Shown one piece after another: positions 16,574 to 24,937 of a stretch of 64,000 bases of DNA. Location: assembly GCA_016703005.1 (NCBI GenBank), contig JADJCX010000001.1:124001-188000 (forward strand), given 5' to 3'. The position numbers and the translations under genes were made by a program. The DNA is from Flavobacteriales bacterium. GTDB taxonomy: Bacteria; Bacteroidota; Bacteroidia; Flavobacteriales_F; PHOS-HE28. Within the stretch, counting starts at the first letter, position 1; each line of letters begins with the position of its first letter. The notes beneath the pieces are model-generated. The model searched no databases. It was given only the letters and a program-made list of their open reading frames with translations, and was not told the origin of the DNA.

Positions 16574-17335
16574 ATGAAACTCGTATCGTTCAACGTCAAC
16601 GGCATACGTGCCTCGGTGGGTAAAGGGCTGGCTGCTTCCATCAAACGCATGGGCGCCGACATCGTGTGCTTCCAGGAAACGAAGGCAACACCCGAGCAGG
16701 TTGCCGAAGCACTGAAGGAGGTTACAGGCTATCACCTGCACGCGCATAGCGCCGAGAAGCCGGGCTATAGCGGCACCGCCATCCTCAGCAAGGAGAAGCC
16801 TTCGAAAGTGGAGTACGGTATCGGCGTAGCCGATCACGACAAGGAGGGCCGCGTGATCACCGCCACGTTCAAGGACTTCATCGTGGTGAACACCTACGTG
16901 CCAAACAGCGGGCAGGACCTGAAGCGCTTGGACTATCGCGCTACCTGGGACGCTGCTTTGCGCGCTCACCTGGTGAAACTGGCCGCTGGCAAGTTGCCGG
17001 TCATCTTCACCGGCGACCTCAACGTGGCGCACCAGCCCATCGACATCGCGCGGCCCAAGCCCAACTACAACAAGACCGCAGGCTATATGCAGAGCGAGAT
17101 CGACGGTATTGCCGCGCTGCTCGGCTCGGGCTTCATCGACACGTTCCGCCACAAGTACGCCGATGTGGTGAAGTACAGCTGGTGGAGCCAGCGCTTCGGT
17201 GCGCGCGAGAAGAACGTGGGCTGGCGGATCGACTACGTGCTGGTGAGCAAGGGCTTCGAGAGCAAGGTGAAGGACGCCTTCATCCTCAATGATGTGATGG
17301 GGAGCGACCACTGCCCGGTGGGGATAGAGTGGTGA
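16574..17335 (+). CDS. xth: exodeoxyribonuclease III / AP endonuclease
   Basis: A 253-residue EEP-family nuclease beginning MKLVSFNVNGIRAS. Active-site motifs are present: the Asn in FNVNGIRA, the catalytic Glu in CFQETKA, the Asp/Asn pair in TGDLNVAH, and the terminal GSDHCPV with the catalytic His. This is the normal size for ExoIII/ExoA. It cleaves DNA at abasic sites and trims 3' blocks in base-excision repair. An upstream in-frame extension runs into the dispersed repeat and is rejected. It probably has its own promoter within the repeat-containing spacer. Confidence 0.95.
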   Translation: MKLVSFNVNGIRASVGKGLAASIKRMGADIVCFQETKATPEQVAEALKEVTGYHLHAHSAEKPGYSGTAILSKEKPSKVEYGIGVADHDKEGRVITATFKDFIVVNTYVPNSGQDLKRLDYRATWDAALRAHLVKLAAGKLPVIFTGDLNVAHQPIDIARPKPNYNKTAGYMQSEIDGIAALLGSGFIDTFRHKYADVVKYSWWSQRFGAREKNVGWRIDYVLVSKGFESKVKDAFILNDVMGSDHCPVGIEW

Positions 17336-17347
17336 GGGGGAGTAGAG

Positions 17348-17378
17348 AGGGGTAAGGGGAAGGGTCAAGGGGTAAGTG
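17348..17378. repeat. GGGGTAAG repeats before the four-helix gene
   Basis: AGGGGTAAGGG (17348) and AGGGGTAAGTG (17368) lie upstream of the broken gene. Exact reverse complements of both (CCCTTACCCCT at 17819, CACTTACCCCT at 17833) lie just downstream, so the gene is bracketed by inverted repeats within a G-rich spacer. Confidence 0.6.
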
Positions 17379-17428
17379 AGGAGGAGGGGGGGGGAAGGGA
17401 AAGGCTTTGTCGTCTTGAATTGCAAGTG

Positions 17429-17810
17429 ATGAAAGTGACAAGGTTCGAAGAGTTGCATGTTTGGCAGCGGGCGCAGGATCTCGCAGTCTTCGTGTACGAC
17501 CGACTTTCCGATTCCAAGGATTTCCGGTTCAAGAGCCGCCGCAGCATGTGTTTCCATCTCCAACAACATAGCTGAGGGTTTCGAGCAGCCGACGACCATC
17601 AATTACCTGCGGTACCTGAACATTGCGCGGAACTCGTCCAACGAAGTGCGCTCCATGTCCTATCTCGCCGTGCGCTTGAATTATCTCAAGGACGATGAGG
17701 GAGTTCATCTGCGAACAGAGTGCGAGGCGATCTCCAAGATGCTTCGGGCAATGAACGAGAAGCTATTGGCCAACATCCGGCAGCGCAACAACAAAGAACC
17801 ATCAAGCTGA
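17429..17810 (+). pseudogene. four-helix bundle protein, broken by a small deletion
   Basis: The ATG at 17429 starts MKVTRFEELHVWQRAQDLAV, the classic start of the four-helix bundle (S23-type) family. After FRFKS (about 17543) the frame soon hits a stop at 17573. The rest of the family sequence (ACVSISNNIAEGFEQ to the end) continues in another frame to 17810. Between FK and VSIS only 16 nt remain where the family normally has 21 or 24, so 5 or 8 nt seem deleted. The gene is flanked by AGGGGTAAG-type repeats. Function of intact members is unknown; some are diversity-generating-retroelement accessory proteins. Confidence 0.8.
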
Positions 17811-17818
17811 TCGCATAG

Positions 17819-17843
17819 CCCTTACCCCTTTACACTTACCCCT
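17819..17843. repeat. inverted GGGGTAAG repeats after the four-helix gene
   Basis: The downstream partner of the repeats at 17348-17378: CCCTTACCCCT and CACTTACCCCT, exact reverse complements of the upstream copies. Confidence 0.6.
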
Positions 17844-17854
17844 GATCTCCCCCC

Positions 17855-18655
17855 ATGAAGAACCTACTACGGCTTGAGGAAGCGGCGCAGTTCCTGTTCT
17901 GCCTTGGCTGGCTGATCACGTTCCACGCTCCGTGGTGGTGCTATCCGTTACTCCTGCTCGGACCCGACATCAGCATGCTGGGGTATCTGGTCAATACACG
18001 GTTGGGTGCCATTTGCTACAACACGTTCCACCACAAGGGACTTGCGTTGGTCGCGGTGCTTATTGGTGTCCAGTTGAGCCCGGACATCTTCGATGTACCC
18101 GTGTACATGTTCACCGGCATCATCCTATACGGCCACGCCAGCATGGACCGCATCTTCGGCTACGGCCTCAAGTTCGGCGACAACTTCCACCACACGCACT
18201 TGGGGTGGATCGGAAAGAGAAGGCACCAAGCACAGGAAGCAAGAAGGCCACAAGCCCGGCGACCCACTCGCGACTGTGGACTCGTCCTGCGAGTGCATCG
18301 CAACAGTGTTCCCCTCGGTATCGGAGAAGAACGCCATGTGACCGATCTCAGGGCTGATCTCCGTCTTGGGCATGATGATCTTGCCGCCCGCTTTCTCCAC
18401 GCGGCCGAGGGCATCGCTCAGGTCGGGGTTGCCGTTGAGGTAAATCACCGAACCTGTTGCGCTGGGTTTGTGCATGTCGCTCTTCACGAGAGCGCCGGCC
18501 ACTTTGCCGTTCATGGCGTCGCCGGGGAAGTTGCGCATCTGCATGCCGGGCATGTCCATCGCTTCCATGCTGATCTTGAAGACGGTCTCGTAGAATTTCT
18601 GGGCGCGGCCCAGGTCGCTCACACTGATCTCGAACCAGTTGAGGGCATTGGTTGA
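17855..18655 (+). CDS. DUF4260 membrane protein that runs on into the next gene's antisense
   Basis: Residues 1-121 (17855-18217) form a complete DUF4260 protein: hydrophobic segments around FLFCLGWLITFHAPWWCYPL and LVAVLIGV, then SMDRIFGYGLKFGD and HTHLGWIGK, where family members normally end. No stop follows. The frame continues for about 146 codons, first through a 66-nt spacer and then antisense to the VOC gene, giving arginine-rich sequence with no resemblance to anything. The functional protein is probably the first 121 residues plus an unnatural tail, or the stop has been lost by recombination. Function of DUF4260 is unknown. Confidence 0.6.
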   Translation: MKNLLRLEEAAQFLFCLGWLITFHAPWWCYPLLLLGPDISMLGYLVNTRLGAICYNTFHHKGLALVAVLIGVQLSPDIFDVPVYMFTGIILYGHASMDRIFGYGLKFGDNFHHTHLGWIGKRRHQAQEARRPQARRPTRDCGLVLRVHRNSVPLGIGEERHVTDLRADLRLGHDDLAARFLHAAEGIAQVGVAVEVNHRTCCAGFVHVALHESAGHFAVHGVAGEVAHLHAGHVHRFHADLEDGLVEFLGAAQVAHTDLEPVEGIG

Positions 18656-18664
18656 ATTGTCCAT
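18125..18664 (-). CDS. VOC-family (glyoxalase-like) protein that also lacks its native stop
   Basis: The start is MDNSTNALNWFEISVSDLGR. Residues 1-127 (18284-18664) are a full VOC (glyoxalase/bleomycin-resistance fold) domain, ending GHMAFFSDTEGNTVAMHSQ, where homologues typically stop. The frame then stays open to 18125 through the 66-nt spacer and antisense to DUF4260. VOC proteins bind a metal and act on varied small molecules; the substrate here is unknown. The run-on mirrors that of the convergent DUF4260 gene. Confidence 0.65.
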   Translation of the reverse strand: MDNSTNALNWFEISVSDLGRAQKFYETVFKISMEAMDMPGMQMRNFPGDAMNGKVAGALVKSDMHKPSATGSVIYLNGNPDLSDALGRVEKAGGKIIMPKTEISPEIGHMAFFSDTEGNTVAMHSQDESTVASGSPGLWPSCFLCLVPSLSDPPQVRVVEVVAELEAVAEDAVHAGVAV

Positions 18665-18796
18665 TGGTCGTTGGTTGACGGTTTTTCTGTCTGTTGTTCG
18701 CCGACAAGCTATCCGCGGCCGCTCACGCTCCAACCCATTGGTGATGGAAAGTTGAGCAACGCGCATCTTCACGCCGTCACTTCTGCGGAACACCCC

Positions 18797-19363
18797 TTGC
18801 GCCTCCTCCTACTCGACAACTACGACAGCTTCACGTGGAACCTGCATCACCTGCTGGAGCCGCACTGCGCGGCCGTTGATGTGGTGCGCAACGATGCGAT
18901 CACGGTCGACGATGCTGCGCGCTACGATCGTATCGTTCTCTCGCCGGGACCGGGGTTGCCGAGCGAAGCGGGCATCATGATGGAATTGCTCGAACGGCTC
19001 ATGCCCACACATCCCATCCTCGGGGTGTGCCTCGGCATGCAGGCGATCGTGGAAGTCTGCGGCGGCACGTTGTTCAACCAAGCCAAGGTGATGCACGGTG
19101 TTGCGGTGCCCTGCTTCCCGGAAACACCGACCGACCCCTTGTTCGCCGACATCGATGCGCCCTTCGACGTAGGCCTTTACCACAGCTGGGCCGCCGACCC
19201 CGCCACGCTGCCGTCAACGTTGCGCATAACAGCGCGCAGCGAGCAAGGCATCATCATGGCGTTGCGCCACACGCGCTACAACGTCTGCGGTGTGCAGTTC
19301 CATCCGGAGAGCATCATGACGCCCGTGGGAACCCGGATCGTGGGGAATTGGATGAGGGAGTGA
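18797..19363 (+). CDS. anthranilate/aminodeoxychorismate synthase glutamine amidotransferase
   Basis: A 188-residue class I glutamine amidotransferase. The start is probably the TTG before LRLLLLDNYDSFTWN; family members begin there, while longer in-frame extensions are not conserved. The catalytic Cys is in GVCLGMQ and the His-Glu pair in QFHPES. It supplies ammonia from glutamine to a TrpE or PabB partner for tryptophan or folate synthesis. No trpE/pabB gene is nearby, so a stand-alone, possibly shared (PabA/TrpG) subunit is likely. Confidence 0.85.
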   Translation: MRLLLLDNYDSFTWNLHHLLEPHCAAVDVVRNDAITVDDAARYDRIVLSPGPGLPSEAGIMMELLERLMPTHPILGVCLGMQAIVEVCGGTLFNQAKVMHGVAVPCFPETPTDPLFADIDAPFDVGLYHSWAADPATLPSTLRITARSEQGIIMALRHTRYNVCGVQFHPESIMTPVGTRIVGNWMRE

Positions 19364-19368
19364 TGTTC

Positions 19369-19586
19369 GTCATCGCGAGGAGGCTTTGCGACGAAGCGAT
19401 CCATGCACGTTCGTAGGTAGCCAATGAGCTTGTCACTGGTTCGGCCAGGATGGCCGATGACGGCGCGCGTCATCGCGGAGGCTTTGCGACGAAGCGATCC
19501 ATGCGCGCTTGTAGGTAGCCAATGAGCTTGTCACTTCCACCAACCTCACATGGATCGCTTCGGCCATGTGAATGGCCTCGCGATGA
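19369..19586. repeat. dispersed intergenic repeat, copies B1, B2 and an inverted end
   Basis: Two nearly identical direct copies of about 67 bp (19369-19437 and 19469-19535) each start GTCATCGCG and run through GAAGCGATCCATGC and GCCAATGAGCTTGTCACT. They are followed by an inverted end, ATGGATCGCTTC...CGATGAC (19549-19586), which nearly matches the left end of copy A at 16361. This looks like a nested or duplicated non-coding mobile element. Confidence 0.75.
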
Positions 19587-21843
19587 CGTGCGTCCCGCTC
19601 ACTCCACCACCACCTGCGCAACGCTGCGCCCGCCGTTCCACAGCGTCAACGAGTAGAGGCCCGGTGCGGCTTGCACATCCAGCACGTTGGTACCGGGCAC
19701 CACACGTGTGGTGCTTACGACTTGTCCGAGCGCGTTGGTGAGCGTGAGGGTAGGCGCCGGGTGTTAGCGGCGCAGCGATATTCACGGTGATCGGTCCGTT
19801 CGTCGGGTTGGGTGCAACGGTGAAGGCTTGTGCAATGGAAGCGGCGTTGATCGCTGCGCTCAGGAACGCGAAGGGTGCTGAGGTTTCGGTGCAGTTGTCG
19901 GCATCCACCACGAGCACGGTGTAGTCGCCGTTCACCGTTGGGCTGTACGTCTGCGCGGTGGCGTTGGCGATGAACACGCCGTTGAGGAACCATTGATAGG
20001 CCACGCCGGGTGTGCTGCTGAGGTCGGCGCCGTTCTGCGTGATCACGGGCAACGCTCCTTGCGTGGTGACATCGAAGGCACCGCTGTAATCGAAGTTGCC
20101 ATCGTCAACGGTAACGGTGATCGTGGCTGTGCCGGGCACATTGTCCACGAGGTTGGCGAGGCTCACCGCGAAGGTGGTGGCGTTCAGTTGTTGCACGGTG
20201 ATGTCGGCATCGTCCACAATGCTCTGGTCGCTGCTGGTGCCGCTGGGGTTGCCCACTTGCGCGCCCACATTGGTAACGATCACGTTCACGGCGCCCATGC
20301 CATACACACGGCAGAAGGTCTGGTCGGCGGGCATCGTGAAGGTGGCGTCATCGTCCAAGTTGGTCACCGCGAAATTCTCCGGGCCCATGGCGCTGTACAC
20401 CGGGTCGGCGGTAAGGATGTTGATGGTGGCCACCACGCTCAGGTCGATATCGCCGTCGTCTAGCACATCGTCCAGACCGGTCACGGTAATGGTCTGTGGC
20501 TGGTCCCAGTTGCCGGTGGTGAAGGTGACTTGTGCAATGTCGATGCTGGCTTCGGTGGCATCGCTCGCGGCGAGGTCCACCACCACGTTGCCGGTGGGCT
20601 GCGTGCCCAAGCGCAGTTGCAGCGTTTGCGTGGTGCCTGTTTCATCCACCACCATGGTGGCGCCGCTGGTGGCCTGCACGCCCGGGAACGACGCGCCGGA
20701 ATACGCGCGCGCATTGATGCCCTGTGTATCGCCTTGGAAACCGTTGCCCTCCCACACCACCACGAAGCCACCGTCGCTGCGCTTCTCCACGGCGGGGTAC
20801 ACTTGGCGGCCGGGCGTGGTCGTGTTCAGCACCACCACGCCACTGTTCTGCGCGTTGTAGTTGTGCCCGTAGTAGGCGCGCACCTGGTAATCGTCGGCGT
20901 CATTCAAGCTGAGCCACGTGGGCATCACGATCACGAAATCTCCGTTGTCGAACAGCGTGCATTCGCTGGTGAAATACGCGTACGAACAACTGAAGACGCC
21001 CAGCTCGTCGATGATGGCCGTGCCGTTGGCATCGAGCAACCACGCTTGGAAAACGCTGGTGCCGTTGACACCCCACTTGGTGCTGATGAGGAGCTCGTCG
21101 CTGGCGTTGATGCTCACATCGATGCAGTTGAGCGAGCTGTTCTGCTCGTGCACGATGGTCTCGTTGATCTGCGCCAAGAAGTCGCTGTCGAAGGTTTTGC
21201 GGTAAATGCGGTTGGGATAGTTGCCGCGACCATAGATCGCCACCAAGCTGCCATCGCTCTTGAAACGGATGGTGGGGTTGTCGTAATCGTCGTTCGCGTT
21301 CTCGGTTACCAGCACGGGGGAACCGATGAAGCTGTTGGTGCCCAGATCATAGCCGTGCAGGTACAACGACGAGAAGCCACTGCCATAGATGAAAGCGAGC
21401 GTGTTGCCGTTGAGCGCAAGATCCCACAGGGCATTGCCGGTGAGGGGCACAATGGCACCGAGGGTGTTGTTGGCCTCCAGCACGCACATGTTCACATTGT
21501 TGCCGTCGTTCCATGCAATGATGAAGCGGCCGTTGGTCCAGGTGTACACCTTCACCATCTCGTTGGTGTTCTGGTTGGCGCCGGTAGCCACCAGCAGCTC
21601 AGCGCTCAGCGCAACGTGTGCGCTGTTGTAGCGGCGGAAGTAGATGCTCGCCGTGTTGTCGTCCTGCAGCCAGCTCTTCCACACCACCACGTAATCGTCG
21701 GCGGGGCCCACTGCAACCTGCGGCAGGTATTGTTCGCTGGGCACGTTCTGGTTCACGCGGAACTCGCCCGTGGCGGGTTGCAGTTGCGCGAAGGCGGTAG
21801 TGGAGAACAGACCGATGAGCAGGGCAGGGTAGAGGTGACGCAT
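19546..21843 (-). CDS. secreted T9SS cargo protein with frameshifted sorting tail
   Basis: A protein starting MRHLYPALLIGLFSTTAFAQ (signal peptide). The first 400 residues are beta-rich repeats of a propeller-like kind (PADDYVVVWKSW, DNGDFVIVMPTW). They are followed by Calx-beta-like segments (TGNWDQPQTITVTGLDD) and an Ig-like domain (YQWFLNGVFIANATAQTYSP). The tail begins like a T9SS domain (VAPNPTNGPITVNIAAPLTP) but then reads out of frame. Skipping one base of the C run at 19759-19761 restores LTLTNALGQVV ... GLYSLTLWNGGRSVAQVVVE and a stop at 19599. As read, secretion would fail. Confidence 0.8.
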   Translation of the reverse strand: MRHLYPALLIGLFSTTAFAQLQPATGEFRVNQNVPSEQYLPQVAVGPADDYVVVWKSWLQDDNTASIYFRRYNSAHVALSAELLVATGANQNTNEMVKVYTWTNGRFIIAWNDGNNVNMCVLEANNTLGAIVPLTGNALWDLALNGNTLAFIYGSGFSSLYLHGYDLGTNSFIGSPVLVTENANDDYDNPTIRFKSDGSLVAIYGRGNYPNRIYRKTFDSDFLAQINETIVHEQNSSLNCIDVSINASDELLISTKWGVNGTSVFQAWLLDANGTAIIDELGVFSCSYAYFTSECTLFDNGDFVIVMPTWLSLNDADDYQVRAYYGHNYNAQNSGVVVLNTTTPGRQVYPAVEKRSDGGFVVVWEGNGFQGDTQGINARAYSGASFPGVQATSGATMVVDETGTTQTLQLRLGTQPTGNVVVDLAASDATEASIDIAQVTFTTGNWDQPQTITVTGLDDVLDDGDIDLSVVATINILTADPVYSAMGPENFAVTNLDDDATFTMPADQTFCRVYGMGAVNVIVTNVGAQVGNPSGTSSDQSIVDDADITVQQLNATTFAVSLANLVDNVPGTATITVTVDDGNFDYSGAFDVTTQGALPVITQNGADLSSTPGVAYQWFLNGVFIANATAQTYSPTVNGDYTVLVVDADNCTETSAPFAFLSAAINAASIAQAFTVAPNPTNGPITVNIAAPLTPGAYPHAHQRARTSRKHHTCGARYQRAGCASRTGPLLVDAVERRAQRCAGGGGVSGTHVIARPFTWPKRSM

Positions 21844-21911
21844 GGGGTGCAAGTGTTGCGCAATGATATCAACGGACGCAAGACAGTTGCTGACCGTGGC
21901 CCGCCCCCAAC

Positions 21912-21945
21912 GCAAAAGCCCCCCGACTTGTCGGAGGGCTTTTGC
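21912..21945 (-). terminator. hairpin terminator after the FnIII gene
   Basis: A 16-bp stem with one mismatch (GCAAAAGCCCnCCGAC and its complement) is placed 22 nt after the stop of the minus-strand FnIII gene. The T-rich arm (CTTTTGC) suits an intrinsic terminator. Confidence 0.7.
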
Positions 21946-21966
21946 CTGAAGTTGTGGTTGTGCCGA

Positions 21967-22587
21967 TCAAGCAGCGATACCGATCACGGGATCGCTCATG
22001 GCGCTGGTGCCTGCTGCACCTACTGCGCGCACTCCTATCCACACGGGCTTGTAGCTCTCAAGATCGTTCAGCGTGATACGGCTCTTGGTGGTGGTGCCCA
22101 CGTGCACCCATACAGCACCCTCCGCCGGATTCTGCATAGTGATGAACACGTTGCAGCTGTCCACACCGCGTTGGCTGTTCCAACGCACCTCTACTTGACC
22201 TGTTTCGCCGGTCATGCGCACTGATTTGATCAGTGGGGCATTGGGCAGGCCGACCGGCGTGGGAACGGTGGCCATTTGGAAGCCGCTGCTGATCAGCATG
22301 GCTTCGTTCCCGGCGCAGATCGTCCGCACGTAGTCCGCCTGTGTGCGCAACATGGCCTGCGCTTTAGCCACTTCCACATCCCGCAAGATCCTCGCCTCCT
22401 TCGAACCGTCGGTAGCCGCTTCAATGGCCGCCTCCAGTGCATCCGCCTGCCCGTCCATTGCTACCATCGTCACCGCAGGAGTGGTGAAGAAGGCGTTGCC
22501 GGTCATTTTAGCGATCACGTTGCGGAGCAACGCTAGCAAGGCGAGAACGGAGAGCCTGGTCAGTGATAGTTTGATATTCGGTTTCAT
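21967..22587 (-). CDS. fibronectin type III-like protein (206 aa)
   Basis: It starts MKPNIKLSLTRLSVLALLAL and has a helical N-terminal half (LRNVIAKMTGNAFFTTPAVT, then Ala-rich helices to about residue 105) and a C-terminal fibronectin type III-like domain (PLIKSVRMTGETGQVEVRW ... ESYKPVWIGVRAVGAAGTS). This two-part layout recurs in an uncharacterised Bacteroidota family of about 200 residues. No T9SS tail or true signal peptide is clear. It ends at a strong hairpin terminator. Function unknown. Confidence 0.75.
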   Translation of the reverse strand: MKPNIKLSLTRLSVLALLALLRNVIAKMTGNAFFTTPAVTMVAMDGQADALEAAIEAATDGSKEARILRDVEVAKAQAMLRTQADYVRTICAGNEAMLISSGFQMATVPTPVGLPNAPLIKSVRMTGETGQVEVRWNSQRGVDSCNVFITMQNPAEGAVWVHVGTTTKSRITLNDLESYKPVWIGVRAVGAAGTSAMSDPVIGIAA

Positions 22588-23094
22588 TTGTTTCTTGGGT
22601 CTTTCGGTTCCGCTGACCCGCCACGTTTGTTATGAACCGGACATTGGAACGGGGGCCTTTGGAGAAGGTGACGCTCGAAAAATCATTCCTGACGGTATCT
22701 GTTTTGGTTGTCGCGCCCGGCTACCGGCGATCTCTTGAAATTATTCCCGAAAGAATCTTTTCTGCAGGCGACTTTTCCCTGTATCCGGGCACAGGGAGCA
22801 GGGCGTGATGCTCGAAGATCAGGTGTGGCAGCGCTATACTGCTGTTTTGCTGGGCTGCTGCCACGCGCAGGCTGCGGCGTGGCACCTATCGCATGCGCCA
22901 TTGATCGATCGCGATGCTGTTCCCGCTCGTTCGCGTGTGCCATTCCCATTCGTCATCCTGCGATCGTTCGCTCGCAGCCGCAGGTTTGCGTAGGTCTGCG
23001 CATTCGCGGCCTGCACAAAGCGTCAACGGCCGCATATGTTTGCGCCTGGCAGCACTGAACAGCACGTGGGGCTGCAGCCTGCTCCCGGTCCGCT
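22588..23094. other. 507-nt spacer with no gene recognised
   Basis: Both strands were read. The short open frames here have no family resemblance, start context or neighbour logic. There is no tRNA-like cloverleaf or strong terminator. The start of the minus-strand FnIII gene implies a promoter near 22590-22660, but no clear TTG/TANNTTTG pair was found. Confidence 0.5.
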
Positions 23095-23282
23095 CTAAAG
23101 GAAATCGTCCACGTTTTGCGGCGCAATGCCCAGCACAAGCGCAGGGCAATGGTCATGCTGGTCGGCTGCTGGTCCCGTTCGATCTTACTGATCTTGCCTT
23201 GGCTGATACCCACAAGCGCGGCCAGCTTGGCTTGTGTCAGCTTAAGTGCCTTACGGTATTGGCGAATGCGTGCTCCTTTCAT
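23095..23282 (-). pseudogene. small XRE-type HTH protein with one-base frameshift
   Basis: It starts MKGARIRQYRKALKLTQAKL, a compact Cro/C1-type HTH (LAALVGISQGKISKIERDQQ). After ALRLCW (about 23130) the frame drifts into nonsense as far as 22953. Adding one G to the GGG run there restores GIAPQNVDDFL and a stop at 23095, the usual end of these roughly 62-residue regulators. It is either a recent pseudogene or an assembly error. Neighbours give no regulatory target; there is no obvious toxin gene. Confidence 0.7.
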
Positions 23283-23493
23283 GGGGGGGTGATTGGTTCG
23301 CAGTAAGGGGAGGCCCCTGCCCGCTAGATCAACCACACGCTCCCGACTTCCGCAGTAACCCGTCCGCAAGCGCGCTACTGTACCCCGAACATAGCCGCAG
23401 GCCCGCTTGACGAGCCGTTAGGCGGCGGCGGTTTTCAACCGGCGGTGTTCAATTCTGTTGTGGTAAAGGCGGGCGGCACGCCCTGGACTGAAA

Positions 23494-23525
23494 GGCACTC
23501 GCCGAAAAGGCGAGCGCGTGCGCGC
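23494..23525. repeat. GC-rich hairpin repeat, left copy
   Basis: A hairpin CTCGCC-GAAAA-GGCGAG followed by CGCGTGCGCG. A close inverted relative stands at 24938-24970. The stem's sixth base pair differs in a compensating way (C-G here, G-C there). The surrounding 23283-23600 holds no gene. Confidence 0.6.
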
Positions 23526-23599
23526 GTCGACACGCGAGGCGGTGTGGGGGGGACAATCGATTTGCACGAGACCTACATTCGGTATCCGATCCAACTATA

Positions 23600-24830
23600 A
23601 TGAAAGGCAACATCGTCTGATTGCCCTCCAGTTGGCATCAGTGTCACGTTGTTGTCCGTGATGGCGGCTCAATCCCGCAACGACCATTGGTTCCGATGCG
23701 TGATGTATGGGTTGACTTGGGCCGATGAACCAAGGAGGACTTGCGTCACAGCCCGGCTATGGCGCTTCGCTCGCCTCGCCATCCGGTACTCTGCTGCTAT
23801 ACACCCCAGGGGACACGGTCTACAATGCATCTCAAGAGCCGGTGATAGGTACCGATGATGACGTATTGGCTGACGGGGCGCAGGGCGCACTCGTGCTGCC
23901 ATGGCCATGCACCGTCGAGAGTTGTGTGTTCGCTTTAGTAGTGGTGGTGGCGTACCATTTTTCTTCGACGTTGACCTAACGATGAACGGGGGCGCTGGCG
24001 GCACCAACTACCCGCAAGCCGTCGACTTCATGGAACCCCCTGCATTGCCCGGAGGCAAGATGACCGGCATACCACATGCCAACGGCACCGACTATTGGGT
24101 GCTGGTGCATGAGCGCGATACCGATGGCTACCACGCCTATCAGCTGGATCCTTCCGGACTGGATACGGTGCCGGATCTCCAATACCGGTGCGGTGCATGG
24201 ACCGAACTATGACCGCGGAGCTGGCATCACGAGGAACCTGGCGACACCAATGTGGTCAACGACACCAGTCTGGTGGACGGCTGCAGTTCAACGATGCCAC
24301 AGGCGAGGTGTGAGCGCGATCGCTCACTGCCGGGTTTTCGCACAAGGCGTTGAATTTTCGCCGAGCGGTAAAGCTGACGGACCGACCAGTTCACACGGGC
24401 TTGCATCATGCAGCAGCTTTGGCAATATGACCTGAGTTCCCTTGACTGCACGGCCATCCGCAATAGCAAAACGCTGTTGAGAGAGGATAGTAGCATGTAT
24501 GGGAATATCTCCGCGCTGAAAGTCCTCGCGCAAGGTCCCGATGGCAAGATCTATTACCGGCATTTCTGGAAACACAACTACCTGGGGCGTGGTGAACGAC
24601 CGGACGAGATCGGTTTGGCTTGCTATGTGCAGAACGGTTACCTAACCCTGAACGACACCTTTGCTAAGCATCACCAACCAGTGCAAGCGCTACCAGATAG
24701 CGAGATGCCTTGGACCTTGGGCGTGGCGGAAATGCCCGGCCCCGAGCGCGCAGTGGCCGGTGCCCGCCAACGAAGGCTGGCGCCTGGCACCGGGTCTGTG
24801 TTCATGCCTGGGTGGACCGATGCCTAGGGC
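23600..24830 (+). pseudogene. decayed T9SS-type beta-propeller protein gene
   Basis: Fragments of one recognisable Bacteroidota exported family occur in the right order but in different frames: AQSRNDHWFRCVMYGLTW (about 23658), SLASPSGTLLLYTPGDTVYN then LADGAQGALVLPWP (23770-23905), DVDLTMNGGAGGTNYP then GTDYWVLVHERDTDGYHAYQ (23960-24150), QGVEFSPSGK (about 24345), and LWQYDLSSLDCTAI ... VLAQGPDGKIYYRHF (24415-24570), then YVQNGYLTLNDT. At least four frame changes are needed, plus stops. The family's C-terminal T9SS tail is missing. Clearly inactivated. Confidence 0.75.
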
Positions 24831-24937
24831 CGCACGCCGCACCGCCACCACCGGAACGGTTGGCGCGTGGGCCCGCCGCGCAGGGGTTGGGGGCGTGGGT
24901 CGCACTGGCTGCGACCCCCGCACCCCTCGGCTGTCCC

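Noticed and set aside
23415..23430. GTTAGGC motif resembling an integron attC core, with a second GTTAGGG near 24978
   Set aside because: The second site does not fit GTTRRRY, no matching GCCTAAC partner or integrase is present, and the hairpins there belong to the other repeat.
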